Source: Nemertoderma westbladi
Taxonomy: Eukaryota > Xenacoelomorpha > Nemertodermatida > Nemertodermatidae
Direction: 5' to 3'
Length of the DNA stretch: 39,044 nucleotides
NCBI GenBank assembly: GCA_032718475.1
Contig: JAUCBJ010008144.1
Span: 1-39,044 of the forward strand
Shown here: positions 28,352-38,485 of the stretch, piece after piece
Layout of the letters: every line of letters starts with the position of its first letter
Numbering within the stretch: the stretch's first letter is position 1
Translations under genes and position numbers: made by a program
The notes under the pieces: generated by a model
The model's input: the letters and a program-made list of their open reading frames with translations, nothing else
Database searches by the model: none
Told to the model about the DNA's origin: nothing

Positions 28352-29302
28352 TAATGGAGCATTAGTTAGTCTCCCTCCAACACGTATTAACCCATCTATC
28401 ATTGTGCTAGAGAAACGATCCCTTAAGCGCATCTGGATTTCTCAACAACAGGAAATACTTATCGGAATCTTCATAGCATTGCAAGAGTCTCAGTATCTGC
28501 TTATTGGTTTCTTCATGCTCCTGGTAACTGATCTTCTCCGTCAGAAACCTATCTGATACCTTGTATTTGGGAAGATCTTTAATAGCATGGACCTGTGCAG
28601 ATGTCAGTGGAGCGGTATCACTAGCGATCTTCGTCCTGGAGTAGTGATAATGGAAGCATTGCTTCAAATACACGACGGCCTTACAAAGCCGATTCCAGGA
28701 GCTATAGTGATGTATCGCTCTCTGCAGGAGAGGTGAGAGTCCCTGCGAGACGTCTGGTGTTCCAGATTTCCAGTCTCTTTCTCTAATTTCCACAACAGAT
28801 TTATTTGTGGTGGGGGAGTTTAGATCCACAGCGTCATCTCCGGAAATGTGTACTACAGACAGATCTATCATGGGTTTAAATAACTTCGATTTACTCATCC
28901 GGGTTTTAGGTTTGACTTTCTCCGCTCCCTTGGCTTGTCTAATCTCAGCCGTGGTGAGATGAGGAGGCCATTCATCCCCTTCTTTACTTAGGAAGTCGGG
29001 TCCACCTAACCAGTCCGGAGTATCTATCAGTTCTTGAGGAGTTGCTCCTCTGGAGGCGATGTCGGCTGGATTAATCGTCCCAGGGCAATGTCTCCATTGA
29101 TCTACATTAGTGCGACTAAGTATAATGGCTACTCTGTTGGTAACGAAGACGCTGAACTGACAGACTTCATTGGTTATATACTCCAAGACGAGTAAAGCAT
29201 CGGTCCAATAGACAGTTTTCTCCAGTGGATAGTCGATCTGTTCTGTTACATTCCGGCCGATGGCTGTAGCGTATAGAGCCGCCTTTAACTCCGCTTCGAG
29301 GA
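28352..29302 (-). CDS. pol: BEL RNase H C-part and start of integrase region
   Basis: From about 29302 the frame reads LEAELKAALYATAIGRNV, VYWTDALLVLEYI and then NPADIASRGATPQELI. These are the RNase H Glu and Asp strands and the conserved NPAD..SRG motif of BEL RNase H. The frame continues through a linker with WNRLCKAVVYLKQC to a stop at 28407. In another frame DGLIRVGGRLTNAPLS (about 28352-28400) is the hallmark start of the BEL integrase region. The nested LINE inserted directly after it. One frameshift near 28410 separates the two. Confidence 0.85.
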
Positions 29303-29514
29303 ACTCGTAGTTTGTTGTTTATCAAGGCCTTAGAAGTAGCCAAGGCAACTTTAATTCCGTCCGGAGTTTCAACTCCCAGGTAGGCTACTATACCTATTCC
29401 CATATCGCTGGCGTCTCCAAACACATGGAGTTGATAGGTATACATGGGGAGAACGTGACCAAAATATGAACGGGAAATCGTAAAGTTCTCGATGGAGATA
29501 GATACTCCGAGCAC
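29167..29514 (-). CDS. pol: BEL RNase H N-part, frameshifted, after a deletion
   Basis: The useful portion is YQLHVFGDASDMGIGIVAYL, the first Asp strand of RNase H, followed by ALATSKALI. After about 29305 this frame stops matching and the homology moves to the segment at 28352-29302. Upstream, the RT thumb/connection frame ends at PLGFISPVI (about 29523) and the next recognisable residues are only some 25 codons before the RNase H Asp. The connection region of about 100 residues expected in BEL elements is therefore mostly missing. Loss of this region would disable pol. Confidence 0.75.
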   Translation of the reverse strand: MLGVSISIENFTISRSYFGHVLPMYTYQLHVFGDASDMGIGIVAYLGVETPDGIKVALATSKALINNKLRVPRSGVKGGSIRYSHRPECNRTDRLSTGENCLLDRCFTRLGVYNQ

Positions 29515-30810
29515 CCAATATAACTGGGCTAATAAATCCCAATGGATCGAAATAAGTGCTCAGGATACTTAGACAAATCCGTTTAGTTCGAACTGGATTA
29601 TCTCGCTGTTTTAGCTGGAAAAACAGGATATCTCTCTCCGTGTCCCATTTCAGACCAAGTGTCTTGGTTTCCGGAAGATCGTCCTTGATAGGTCCAGGTC
29701 TTTAACCCCTCGGTCTTCTACCGGGATCGATTCCAGAAACTCATGGGAGTTGCTAGTGAATTTGGTTAGTCGAAATCCACTGCATTTCAAGCACTCTACC
29801 GTTCCCCTGGCAACATCAATGGCTTCTTCCACCGATGGAAGGGACTTTAAATTGTCGTCCATGTATATATCCCGTTTGATGTTGTCGATAACCGCTTTAG
29901 AGAAGGCGTCTCGGCTGTCATCAGCAGTGGTACGCACTACTGAACAAGCGTTCGAGGGGCTCGAGATGATCCCGAAAGCCTGGATGGTCATCCAGTACTC
30001 CACCGGTTTTTGGTTGAGGTCTCCTTCAGGCCACCACAGAAATCGTAGGCTGTCTCGATCCCTATCCAGCACCTTAACTTGTAAGAACATGCCTTCTATA
30101 TCCGAGGCGAAAGCGATAGAATATTGCCGTAATCTTAAGAGTATTCCCAACAAGGATTGGAGTAAGTTGGGTCCCGGCATCAACTCAGAATTAAGTGATT
30201 GGTCCATGTAAAGGGCGGAGCCGTCGAATACTACCGGGACTTCGTTGGGTTTACCGGGTTTGGGAATGTAATGATGTGTTAGATAATAGGTTCTCTCAGT
30301 TATAGGTGTTTCTTCCTGTACTCGCTCCGCGTATCCCTTATCGATGAATTTCTTCAGCTGGGTCTTATACATCTCTTTAGCTGAAGCATTTGCCGTAAGG
30401 CGCCGACGTAGTTGTGCGATTCTCTTCTCCGCCAAGGGTCGGTTATTTATAAAGTTGGGTTCTCGCCGTCGGAATGGCAGACCAATCTCATACCTACCTT
30501 GATCTTTAAGAAAACGTGTAGTCGTTTCCTGGATCTGCTTGGCTCTTTCCTCCTCGACCGATAGTGCTTTGTCGTAGGAATTACGCTCTACAGCTTCTTG
30601 AGTAAAGAATCGTACGGCGTGTTCATCGCGAATCTTAGCATTGTGTCGATCTATCACCTCATTTAGCTCGTCGTTGTAATCGAGTTGTCCGCCATGATTG
30701 ATGAGATGGCAAAGGTGCACTTGGTTTCTCCATGCTTCACTTTCTATCTGAGGAGTATGGTGTTCCCTCAGGTGTGGTCTCTCCCTCACTGATTTCTTCT
30801 TCCCATTCAC
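29515..30810 (-). CDS. pol: BEL reverse transcriptase
   Basis: The RNA- and DNA-dependent DNA polymerase copies the element RNA. The 386-codon frame (30810 to 29650) shows YEIGLPFRRREP, the YYLTHHYIPKPGK strand, VPVVFDGSALYM, ASDIEGMFLQVKV with the first catalytic Asp, DSLRFLWWPEGD, QAFGIISSPSNA and IYMDDNLKS with YMDD at residues 316-319. These are BEL/Pao signatures. The thumb continues in another frame from about 29700 to 29515 with LGLKWDTERDILFF and LSTYFDPLGFISPVI, so one frameshift lies near 29700. The protease frame overlaps its start (30737-30810) and a frame change is needed there too. Catalytic residues are intact. Confidence 0.92.
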
Positions 30811-31639
30811 TCACCTGATGTATATGCTCGGTAGGTAATCTTTCCATGAGTGTTCTACGGGAAGGTCCAGTGAAGTACCAACCTACTCTAGTTCTTCCCG
30901 CATAGGTTTGCAATGGTTGCGGTCGAGCAGGCCGTTTCTCTAATGTCTCAAGCGCCTCATGCGCATTTTGGCCGATCAATATCTGCACCCATGGGTAGTC
31001 GGTGTTGAATCTAGGGATATTATGCTGCTGGGTAAAATCGTCTTCATCCCAGTTGTAAGGTTCCACTTGGCTGGTAGCAAAGTTCTTTATCGCCACCATT
31101 TTTACTGACCTTTTGCTGTGTTCTCCTAGTTCGTCCTGGGGAGTGGACAACGCGCCTACATAGTAGTCTGTAGCTACTGTAGATTTCCAAACCTGCATAA
31201 TTCCTGAAAGGTTCAACTTAGTTCGGAACTTGGGTTGTCCAGCAAAGATGTCTTCGGCTAGTTCTTTGTCGATGAATGTTCCTGTGCTGCCGGAGTCCAG
31301 GAGGGCGTTGACTATAAAACTCTTACCTGATCCATGGACTCTCAGCTGAACTACCGGGAATTCCCGAATTCCGACATTGGAGGTTGGCGCTTTCCAAGAT
31401 GGTTGTCGGTCAGGAATAGTCGGGTGCGCTTCGTTATCGGTTTCAGTCTCATACGTAAGCGCTCGATACACCGCGGTGTTTATCATATAACAGGATTCGT
31501 TTTCGTCAGAGAATTCGTCCGTGTAAAATCCTTCCATCTCAGAGCTGTGGTCAGTGTCGTTCACATCACTGAATTGGACATGTAGTTCGGACTCACTTAC
31601 CTGACTCGGGCTGGTTCTTTCAAATTCGGTGTGCAGCAA
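30737..31639 (-). CDS. pol: BEL aspartic protease (DUF1758-like)
   Basis: The 300-codon frame contains FIVNALLDSGSTGTFIDKEL with the catalytic D115-S116-G117. It is preceded by an acidic spacer (residues 20-75) and followed by the DYPWVQILIGQNAHE strand, equivalent to the ILIG(x)D region of retroviral-type proteases. The last 25 residues overlap the RT start in another frame. It follows directly in frame from the gag zinc-knuckle region, so in this element PR is read through from gag or from a gag-pol fusion, as in most BEL elements. The protease processes the polyprotein. Confidence 0.9.
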   Translation of the reverse strand: MLHTEFERTSPSQVSESELHVQFSDVNDTDHSSEMEGFYTDEFSDENESCYMINTAVYRALTYETETDNEAHPTIPDRQPSWKAPTSNVGIREFPVVQLRVHGSGKSFIVNALLDSGSTGTFIDKELAEDIFAGQPKFRTKLNLSGIMQVWKSTVATDYYVGALSTPQDELGEHSKRSVKMVAIKNFATSQVEPYNWDEDDFTQQHNIPRFNTDYPWVQILIGQNAHEALETLEKRPARPQPLQTYAGRTRVGWYFTGPSRRTLMERLPTEHIHQVSEWEEEISEGETTPEGTPYSSDRK

Positions 31640-32329
31640 GATATGATGTTTCGCGCCGCACTTAGCACACCTCGCGTCGGAGTAACAGGTTCACCGTTGG
31701 TGTCCTTGCCTGAGACAATTATAACACAACCGCTTATCCCACATGACATCACGTCTATCCTTTAGGGATTTCTTTAAGAATTCATCACATACACTTAAAC
31801 GATGGGGCCCGTCGCACAATGCACATTTGGGTTTGATGTTACTCACTTTACCTTAGGTAGTGTTGTGCACACTTGTTCTTTCCTCGGGCTTTTTTCCATG
31901 AATTCTTTTAGGAGACGCAGGAGAAGTTTTTGTTACCTGTTCTCTCCTGTCACTGGTTCGAGACTTAGATTTACTTACGTCTTTAGGTGCTTTGTTGACA
32001 TAGTAAGATCTTTCGGTGTCTTTCCTGCTGTTCTCCTCCTGAGAGGTTTGGCTTTCGCCGTTGTCTGTATAACACACTGGTGTTACCTTTCTCCTAGAAG
32101 CGGGTTTTTCATTTACTTTATTTTCCGGTGTCTTCTCTCGGGACTGTTTTAGGAGCTGTAATCTTACCTCTCCATTTAAGAATGACATGAGATCAGCCAT
32201 GGTAGGGTCTCTTTGTTGCTGGTCCATCATATAGAGAACTCTCTTATCCCAACGCGTACCTACTCCACCCTTCGGCAAAGTAGATGCTACGGCTCCAACA
32301 TCCAACAACCATAGAACTCTGATATTCAT
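31640..32329 (-). CDS. gag: BEL gag nucleocapsid: zinc knuckles, one in-frame TGA
   Basis: The frame from 32329 reads LWLLDVGAVASTLPKGGVG and MDQQQRDPTMADLMSFLNGE, then a long Lys/Arg/Ser-rich linker, with a stop at 31853. In another frame (about 31640-31850) three zinc-binding motifs appear in order. They are CALCDGPHRLSVC, then CYNCLRQGH with its last Cys after a TGA (about 31728-31730), then CAKCGAKHHILLH. The last is typical of BEL/Pao. These bind the RNA genome. The TGA sits where Arg is plausible and would arise from CGA by CpG deamination. One frameshift separates the linker from the knuckles. Confidence 0.85.
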
Positions 32330-33462
32330 GAGACTTACCTAGCCAATCTAATGGTCTACAGATCTCCTGGATCTCATCGGAAAATTCTATAATCCCGCTG
32401 CTAAGGAACTTTTGGGGTGCTACTAATTTCGCATACAAATACCTAGCTATGTTAGTCCTATTACCATACCTGATGTTTAGTGTATCCCAAACTTGTCGCA
32501 ATCCATCTGGATGTCCAATAAACTTTAACGCCATTAACTTGGGAGGTCCTTCCAAGCACTCGATGAGGAATCTAAGTTTCTCTCCATTAGATAGTACAGA
32601 GTTCTGTATGTTATCTTTGTAATATTCATTAAAAGGTAACCATTTCATCTCATCTCCATTGAACTTGACGATCTCCCCCACCTTTACCGCTTGATGGGCT
32701 TCGGTTCTAGCCATTTGACGCGTAAAACTTTCTTGGGCAATCGTATTATTTAATATCGAGTTATCGGTATTTAAATTTCTCGGATTATGATCAGGTCTAT
32801 ATGGAATATCATTATCAACAGGTTTATAATTATCCTTAAGAGGGTTTACTATTGGAGTTTCTACTTCTCTAGCAGTATAGATGCGTGTAGGCTCCACACC
32901 TTGCGCATGAAATACTTCAGACCTAACAGGTTGACACATTGTTACAGGGGGTGGTGGTATACCCCTTTGTATATTTACCAATTTATCGCGTTCTAAAGCG
33001 ATACTCTGCTGCACTTCTTGCAACTCTAACCTACCTTCTCTTACTGTTCCCTTTAACTGTTGAACAGTCCCCTCCAACTCCCGGACCTGTTGGGAGGAAC
33101 GTTCCCGATGTTCCTCCATCTGCCCGAGCAGGAGATCCATCCCCCGCCGTCGCTCATCCACCCACTCTACCGCTGAAGCGGGAGCCGCCAACATAGTAGC
33201 GGGCAGACGAGGGACGACGGGCGACAAATCGTTAATGTCTCGCTCGGCGTCCAGGACTAGAATTGACTCAGGGGCTGTTCTACTGGGCACAGGTAGTTTA
33301 GTACTGTGCAAAGGGAATTTAGAGTTAGGTTCTGGAAGTACAGGGGTCTCTATCACAGAGGGGGTGGCTTCGGGAACAGGCCTAATTATTTCAGGCTCAT
33401 CTACTATAGTAGGGAGTCTTTCTATTCTTATTATTTTGGTCTGTGTGTTCTGTACTACCTAA
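32244..33462 (-). CDS. gag: BEL gag capsid region (DUF1759-like)
   Basis: The frame opens after a TAG near 33463 and has a Met at 33356. A proline-rich stretch is followed by a predicted coiled coil (MDLLLGQMEEHRERSSQQV through LELQEVQQSIALER, about residues 73-135). The capsid core follows with VKFNGDEMKWLPFNEYYKD, LSNGEKLRFLIECLEGPPK, LRQVWDTLNIRYGNRTNIA and KFLSSGIIEFSDEI. This W..F...F...L...KL..L...L.G.....A pattern is DUF1759 of BEL/Pao gag. The frame runs out after RPLDWLG near 32330, where homology moves to the next gag segment. Multimerises to form the particle. Confidence 0.85.
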
Positions 33463-33717
33463 GTCTGCACTAGCTAGTTGCCTTTTCACAGCTGGGGGCA
33501 AATTAGGCAATTTCTGACGGTAGGGCGTTCTTCTATGTCTGCTGGAACGAGATCTATTTCCTCCGCCTTCAGGATCTGTTGTATCGCCTTCATCAGATGA
33601 TGTAAATCCCTGTCTCTTGGGAGTAGATCGACTTATCATCTGCATATGACTAGCTCTTCTCTGTTTATTTAAGTAGTCTTGCTTCTCTTGAAGATTTTCC
33701 AACTCTAGTTGGGCTGT
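33397..33717 (-). CDS. gag: BEL gag linker segment
   Basis: This lies in the same frame as the upstream gag ORF but after a TAG near 33718. It reads LELENLQEKQDYLNKQRR, continuing the coiled coil, then a Ser/Arg-rich linker (GGGNRSRSSRHRRTPYRQ), and stops at 33397. The capsid segment is in the +1 frame from here, with the change needed between about 33463 and 33397. This could be a decayed indel or a programmed shift, and no canonical slippery site stands out. Confidence 0.7.
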   Translation of the reverse strand, partial: TAQLELENLQEKQDYLNKQRRASHMQMISRSTPKRQGFTSSDEGDTTDPEGGGNRSRSSRHRRTPYRQKLPNLPPAVKRQLASADLGSTEHTDQNNKNRKTPYYSR

Positions 33718-35094
33718 CTATTCAGATGCCCTCCATTCGGCTGCTGCCACTGCCTCTGCCGCTTTTCTTTCCGGTTCTACCGCTGCCTCTGACACTTTTC
33801 TTTCCGCTTCTACCGCTGCCTCTGCCACCTTTCTTTCCGCTTCTGCCGCTGGCTCTGCCTCTGCCGCTGCCATTGCCACCTTTCTTTCAACTTATGCCGC
33901 CGCCGCTGCAGCTGTCCTTCTATCCTCTATCTGTTTTTTCTTTAATTGTTCTTCCTGTTCCCTAGCGATGAGGATTCTTTCATCAAATTTAGCCTGATCC
34001 GTGGCTAACATTTCCGCATCTAATGAGTCTAACACAAATTTGGCTCCCTCACTATTAGGGTGAAGTCCAGCTAGCCGTCTCCTCAACTCTTTGTCACCTA
34101 TAAATCTTTGATAGTCTGACAGATAGATGTCAATAGCGTCCTTCTTCTGAGGTTTCTCTGATGTAACGTCGCTTTCCACCTGAGAAAAGGTAGCATCTGT
34201 TGATTCTCCGTGGATAGCGCGCTCAGTTAGCTGAATTTTCCATTGGGTTGTTCCTTGGACTTTAAGACTTACCCGTTGGAACCAAGTCTTTACGGCGACT
34301 TGCAACGACGTGTCTTGGCTTCTCTTCGAGGCTTCCTCAAAGGCTGAAAGGATTAGTCTGATTCTTAGGATTCGTTCTCGAACTTGATAAAGCAGCTCTC
34401 CCTGCTCTTGAGGTCCCTGGGGTTGTTGGAACAGTTGTTCCTCTAATCGCTCCAAAGAGCTGACGAATCCCTGTACATATCCTGCTGCCGACGTTTTCCA
34501 CACAGCTGGATCTCTAGTGTCCTTTACCACTCCCATCCGGTATAAGTCCTCCCAGGCAGCTTCCGATAAGTTAAACGGGAGTCCGGGTCCGGGGAAGTTC
34601 CATTGCGTCTCGACAATAGACTTCAGTTCCTCCATTGTGTATCCCACATAACTGTCCTTGGTCGATCGCTTACTTCTCGCCCAATCGATTTGATGTTCCT
34701 CCACTGCAATCAATACCCTAGTGAGTACGGCTTCAGGAAGAATTAGAAGTGGGTCCGAATAAACTGCTTCTGCCATCTTTGCTCCGCGCTCGGGTGTCAA
34801 CTCTACAGTATCTGAACTACTGGAGCTATCGGGCCGCTGAGAAATAAGTTCTCGGTTCGGGTGTTGCTGCTGTTTAACAGCGGCCTCTTGGTCCCGCTTG
34901 ACTTGAGCCCGAGTGCCTATGATAGACCTACGGTGCTTTACTAGCCTAGGGTCTGATACTACTACTGGAGGGATGACTTTTCTTACAGTAGGAGGGGACT
35001 TGGACTTCGGTCTCAAATGTTCGGCACTCCTGTCGGAGTCGCAGGCTGTTCTTTCTAGGAGACTATCTGACAGAGTTTGCTTTGTGTCAGCCAT
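33718..35094 (-). CDS. gag: BEL gag N-terminal region with 11-residue coiled-coil repeat
   Basis: The frame starts MADTKQTLSDSLLERTACDS at 35094, the first Met after the leader, and runs 400 codons to a TAA at 33892. It continues in the same frame to a TAG near 33718. The first 110 residues are Ser/Pro/Arg-rich and disordered-looking. Residues 115-370 look helical and globular (LTRVLIAVEEHQIDWARSK, PGLPFNLSEAAWEDLYRMG, FVSSLERLEEQLFQQ). Then a long charged helix (ILIAREQEEQLKKKQIEDRR) leads into three or more tandem 33-bp units encoding EAERKVAEAAV. An N-terminal gag part of over 450 residues ahead of the capsid is unusually long for BEL. The TAA falls at the start of the repeat. Confidence 0.8.
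33735..33900 (-). repeat. gag: 33-bp coding minisatellite in gag
   Basis: Tandem 33-bp units encode 11-residue repeats of the form E-A-E-R-K-V-A-E-A-A-V. An 11-residue (hendecad) period fits a coiled coil. The units keep the reading frame. Confidence 0.8.
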
Positions 35095-37009
35095 GTTTGA
35101 TTGTACAGTTGAATGCCTACTACTATAAACGACAGTTAAAGCAAGTCTAGTAATTCAGTATCAACTGTAAGCCTAGTAATTAATTACCGATACCGTTACT
35201 CAGTGTAACGTGATATATATACAATATATTAGAATACCGGTATATACTTATAGTATATATATAAGTATTATTACAGACTAGGGTTTGTCACAGAATACCG
35301 GTATATAATTTCAGCATAAATAATATAGAAATATATATAATAAGCCTACCGTAAATACCGGTATACAGCATACACTTATAGTATATATAAGTATTATTAT
35401 GGACTAGGATTAATTACAGAATACCGGTATATAATTTCAGCTTAAATTTATAGAAATAAGTATAATAAGCCTATCGGAAATACCGGTAATGTCAATTATT
35501 TTACGATGTCTAAATTTCTGAAATTTAGGATTACTTTCCTTTACTTTATTACTGTTATTAAGCAGTAGTCCAACTGATATTAGGACCTAATTGATGTATA
35601 ACGGGCCTACTATTTTATAAATCGGTTTGAGTTGATTTATAATATATATATACCTGTATAATGGGTTTTTGACAATATTTGAAATAAATGTTATTATTTC
35701 TGGTAAGGAGTCACTACACAGAAGCTGAACGCTCTCAGTGGAGTGCTACCTGTTAGACACTAAAACAAATAATTCTACTTTACTAAGTTACTTATTACTA
35801 CAAATTACATACAATTACTGTGTAGGATTACAATTTCTAAATAAACACCAAAAGTTACACGTACAAATTTTAGGGTAATTTTACAGGAAATCTACAAACC
35901 AGCCTAACAAGGAGTTAGAATTTCTGGTTATTACAAACGGACAGGATACTACGGTATTTGAAAATAATTAAGCAGTAGTAAATAAATTGCATTGTCTAGA
36001 TAAGAAAATACCACCGTCTGACGACTTATAGTCTTTAGCTCTACAGCTCTATAAGTACTACGTTATGTACCCGGAGTGTCCTTACCTAGAAGTTAATTAC
36101 CGCAGCCAACCAGAGCTAACGTGCCTATTAACCACTTTACAACACAAATATACTGCCTACACACCAATTACCTTCGGAAAGTACTGTACACTAAACCCTA
36201 AATTAGGTACAAGTACTTATACAACAAATAACCAGCAGTTAAATATACTTGTACAGCTAAAAGAACCACGGTATCTGCTGGAGTGACTAGAGCATAAAAT
36301 CACCAGTCTTTACCTACGCCAAGCAGCCCTGATGTAGTACCGGGGTTAGTTTAACAATAACTGTATGTATAACAAGCACAATTACTGTAGGAATAAACTT
36401 GGGGAGTTATGTAGGTTGCGAATACTCGCATAGACTCTGAATAATAAATATTACGCTACCCGTGCAGACTATACAGACAAAATACAGACCAAACGCTGGC
36501 AGACTGCTATCAAGCCTAAATAAACTACAGTATATGCAGACTCCGAAATGGTTAGTTAGTATGCGTTCTAACCGAGTAGTATGACTTATTCTTTCGGGGG
36601 AGGGGGGGGGGGGATTTACCTTACAGCACTGGATGCCCCCACCTTCCTAACTAGTACTTTATCGGACATACACTCTACACACACTGCAATCGCTTCAGAC
36701 TCAACAACAGTCAGACAACAATCCAGCCTACAAATTATTTGTACAATTTGAGCGGGCTTACACGCCTTCTGCTCAATATTACACTTCAGATAAATAAAAC
36801 TGACAGAAATATATAAGCTCTAAAAGAAACAAGGGGTGTACAGTCCCTAATCTCTTAAACAGCCTACCAATATACAATATCACAATCGAAATAATACTAG
36901 TACCGGTAAGTACTGGTTCGGGTGGTTAGGTAGTTAGGCCTACAGGTTACCGTCCGACCGGTACAGTCGAATTTATTGCCTATGTGCAATCAAAACAGAA
37001 ATCTATTAC
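35095..37009 (-). other. BEL 5' leader with tandem repeats
   Basis: 1.9 kb between the 5' LTR and gag, with no supported ORF. Two tandem copies of a roughly 120-bp unit at 35232-35490 carry repeated ATACCGGTAT palindromes. A G-rich run of about 20 bases lies near 36596-36614. No TGG-led primer-binding site is visible at the LTR junction, where the minus strand reads GTAATAGATTTCTG. The priming tRNA is undetermined. Confidence 0.7.
35232..35490. repeat. Tandem 120-bp repeat with ATACCGGTAT palindromes
   Basis: The series TACCGGTATATAATTTCAGC, AATAAGCCTA, AAATACCGGTA and AAGTATTATTA recurs twice in order, with a partial third unit at the left. Confidence 0.85.
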
Positions 37010-38115
37010 TGTTCGCGCTTTAAGACCTTTAGCAGTTTAACCTGCCAATTTTAGGTGTCCTCTTGTTTATAAATCGACTTTAGCCTATAACAAGTATCCA
37101 GTGCACATGAAGCAACATTAGCCGAAGCCAGTCTATGCGCGATCATTCACCCACAGTTAAGGGAGACTGGATTCGGATGCTTTGAAGTGATTGCAGTGCA
37201 GACCTACGGTATTATTCGATTGATCGTTACTATATAATCTCTGACAATATTATTCACTTTCGGGGAAATATTAACAGTTCCTTTAGGACGTGGCGCTTTA
37301 AGTATAAAAACAGAGTTATGACTTATACTAAACACAACGAGATGGCTACTGATTTTTGTAAATAGCGCATTCTTTAGGAGATGCTTTATTATCTGTCACA
37401 CTACTGCATATGACTTCACACTGCTGCACACTGATCTGCCGACCGTCACTGAATTTGATCATATATAAGGAGGATAGCAACTGACACATGTAGGGATTAT
37501 GAAATAGCATTTAATTCACACTAAAACCACTATAATGTAAGTCGCAATTGCTACAGGTAACCGGTCCCTCTTACCTTCAATAATCAAGAAGATTGGGGTT
37601 TTATGATTATTTTTCGGTATTCTCCAAATATAACAACATATCCATCAACATATAACAATTAATAACAGACAGTAAACAGAAGTAAATTAGTGATAGTTTT
37701 ATTATACAGCAATGTTTCAGTTCAGATGTGTGACCAGGTAATAGATTTACGTTCTTGTAATCAAAGCCGTCTAATGTTTGGCCAAAGTCTGAAACTTCTA
37801 CAGAAGTACAGAAGAATTTCCTAAGCCGATGTTCTGAGGCTCAGAAAGGTAAACAAAAACCATAATGCATTGCGCGGTTTTCCGTAGGCCTCTGTACAAG
37901 ATAAAATGAAAATCGCTCTGATTGGCTGAGCTGAGCGAGCTGAACAAAGAGATGTTTACGTTTACAGTAAATCAGCTGACAGATTTCGTCATCTGAGTTC
38001 CAGTCTTTTAGAGTATTAGGCGCATTGCGGCAGAAAATGGCTTATTATGTCTGCTATAACACCTACACGGCATATTGCGCAGAAAATGACTGGTTATATC
38101 CGCAAAAGCTTTTAC
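37010..38115 (-). repeat. 5' LTR of the BEL/Pao element
   Basis: 1106 bp, nearly identical to 16619-17771 apart from scattered substitutions (roughly 15-18 by eye), small indels and one fewer 49-bp tandem unit (38033-38095 here). It begins TGTAAAAGC and ends CGCGAACA on the minus strand. It transcribes away from the dynamin-like gene on its right. Confidence 0.95.
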
Positions 38116-38120
38116 AAGAT
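38116..38120. repeat. Target-site duplication of the BEL element, right copy
   Basis: AGATG, identical to 16614-16618. Confidence 0.85.
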
Positions 38121-38328
38121 GTTATCCATTTTTGATAGAGCTACCCAAGCTTTTGCTTTCCTAACTTCTATGCCCTTTTTGCTACTCTCTATCCATGATC
38201 CAAGGTACTGGAAGCCGTCGACCTTCCTTACTTGATTATTATCAATGGTTGTCAAGTTTCCATCAACATTAAAGGTCATGAGTTCGGTCTTGGTAGCATT
38301 TATATGCAATCCAACCTCCTTAGCAGCC
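38121..38328 (-). pseudogene. LINE reverse transcriptase thumb region, 5' half of a split LINE
   Basis: The frame reads RAAKEVGLHINATKTELMTF, QVRKVDGFQYLGSWIESSKK, GIEVRKAKAWVALSKMDNI and ends at the BEL 5' LTR. The KTE...M and FQYLGSWI..S...I..R...AW..L patterns mark the segment just after the RT catalytic box in craniofacial-development-protein-2-like LINEs. It continues at 16618 with the following residues of the same conserved block, so one LINE was split by the BEL insertion. Homology stops near 38328, so the original LINE copy was already 5'-truncated. Confidence 0.85.
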
Positions 38329-38485
38329 CTAATAATAATGAGCCTCTAATAATTGATAATAACTTATAATTGTTACTAATATATGTTACAAACCTTATGT
38401 TATTTTTTTTATAGTTAATAAAACTTATTTGAATGATATTGATTGACATATTTTCAATAATAATATTTACGTTATATTAACAAGT
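38329..38485 (+). other. Short AT-rich upstream region of the dynamin-like gene
   Basis: 157 bp between the LINE fragment and the start codon. It is AT-rich with no clear TATA box or initiator. The transposon block begins immediately to its left, so any promoter lies in this short stretch or within the transposons. Confidence 0.4.

Larger units (their letters stand above)
16619..38115 (-). mobile_element. Giant BEL/Pao LTR retrotransposon with an extra long ORF
   Basis: The element spans 21.5 kb, or about 18.3 kb once the nested LINE is removed. On the minus strand it has a 5' LTR (37010-38115), leader, gag, protease, RT, RNase H, integrase and a DUF5641-like domain (35094 to 23834). A 1.7-kb spacer follows, then an extra coding region (22102 to 17850), a polypurine tract and the 3' LTR (16619-17771). 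BEL/Pao identity rests on the DUF1759-like capsid, the CxxC...KHHxLLH knuckle, the DSGS protease, the YMDD RT box and the LTPAHFL-DUF5641 tail. Both outer ends carry AGATG, and the insertion splits a LINE. Several frameshifts and stops interrupt gag-pol and the extra ORF, and one RT-RNase H segment is deleted. The LTRs differ by roughly 1.5% by eye, so insertion is fairly recent. Confidence 0.93.

Noticed and set aside
30737-30810. Programmed frameshift between protease and RT
   Set aside because: A frame change is needed, but many other random frameshifts occur in this copy and no clear slippery site is seen. Decay or sequencing error is simpler.
33726-33965. Leu/Pro-rich frame on the plus strand
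   Set aside because: It is the antisense shadow of the Ala/Glu/Lys coiled-coil repeat in gag.
36065-36286. Leader ORF upstream of BEL gag on the plus strand
   Set aside because: It is antisense to the element and 73 codons long, without any motif. It is a chance frame in AT-rich DNA.
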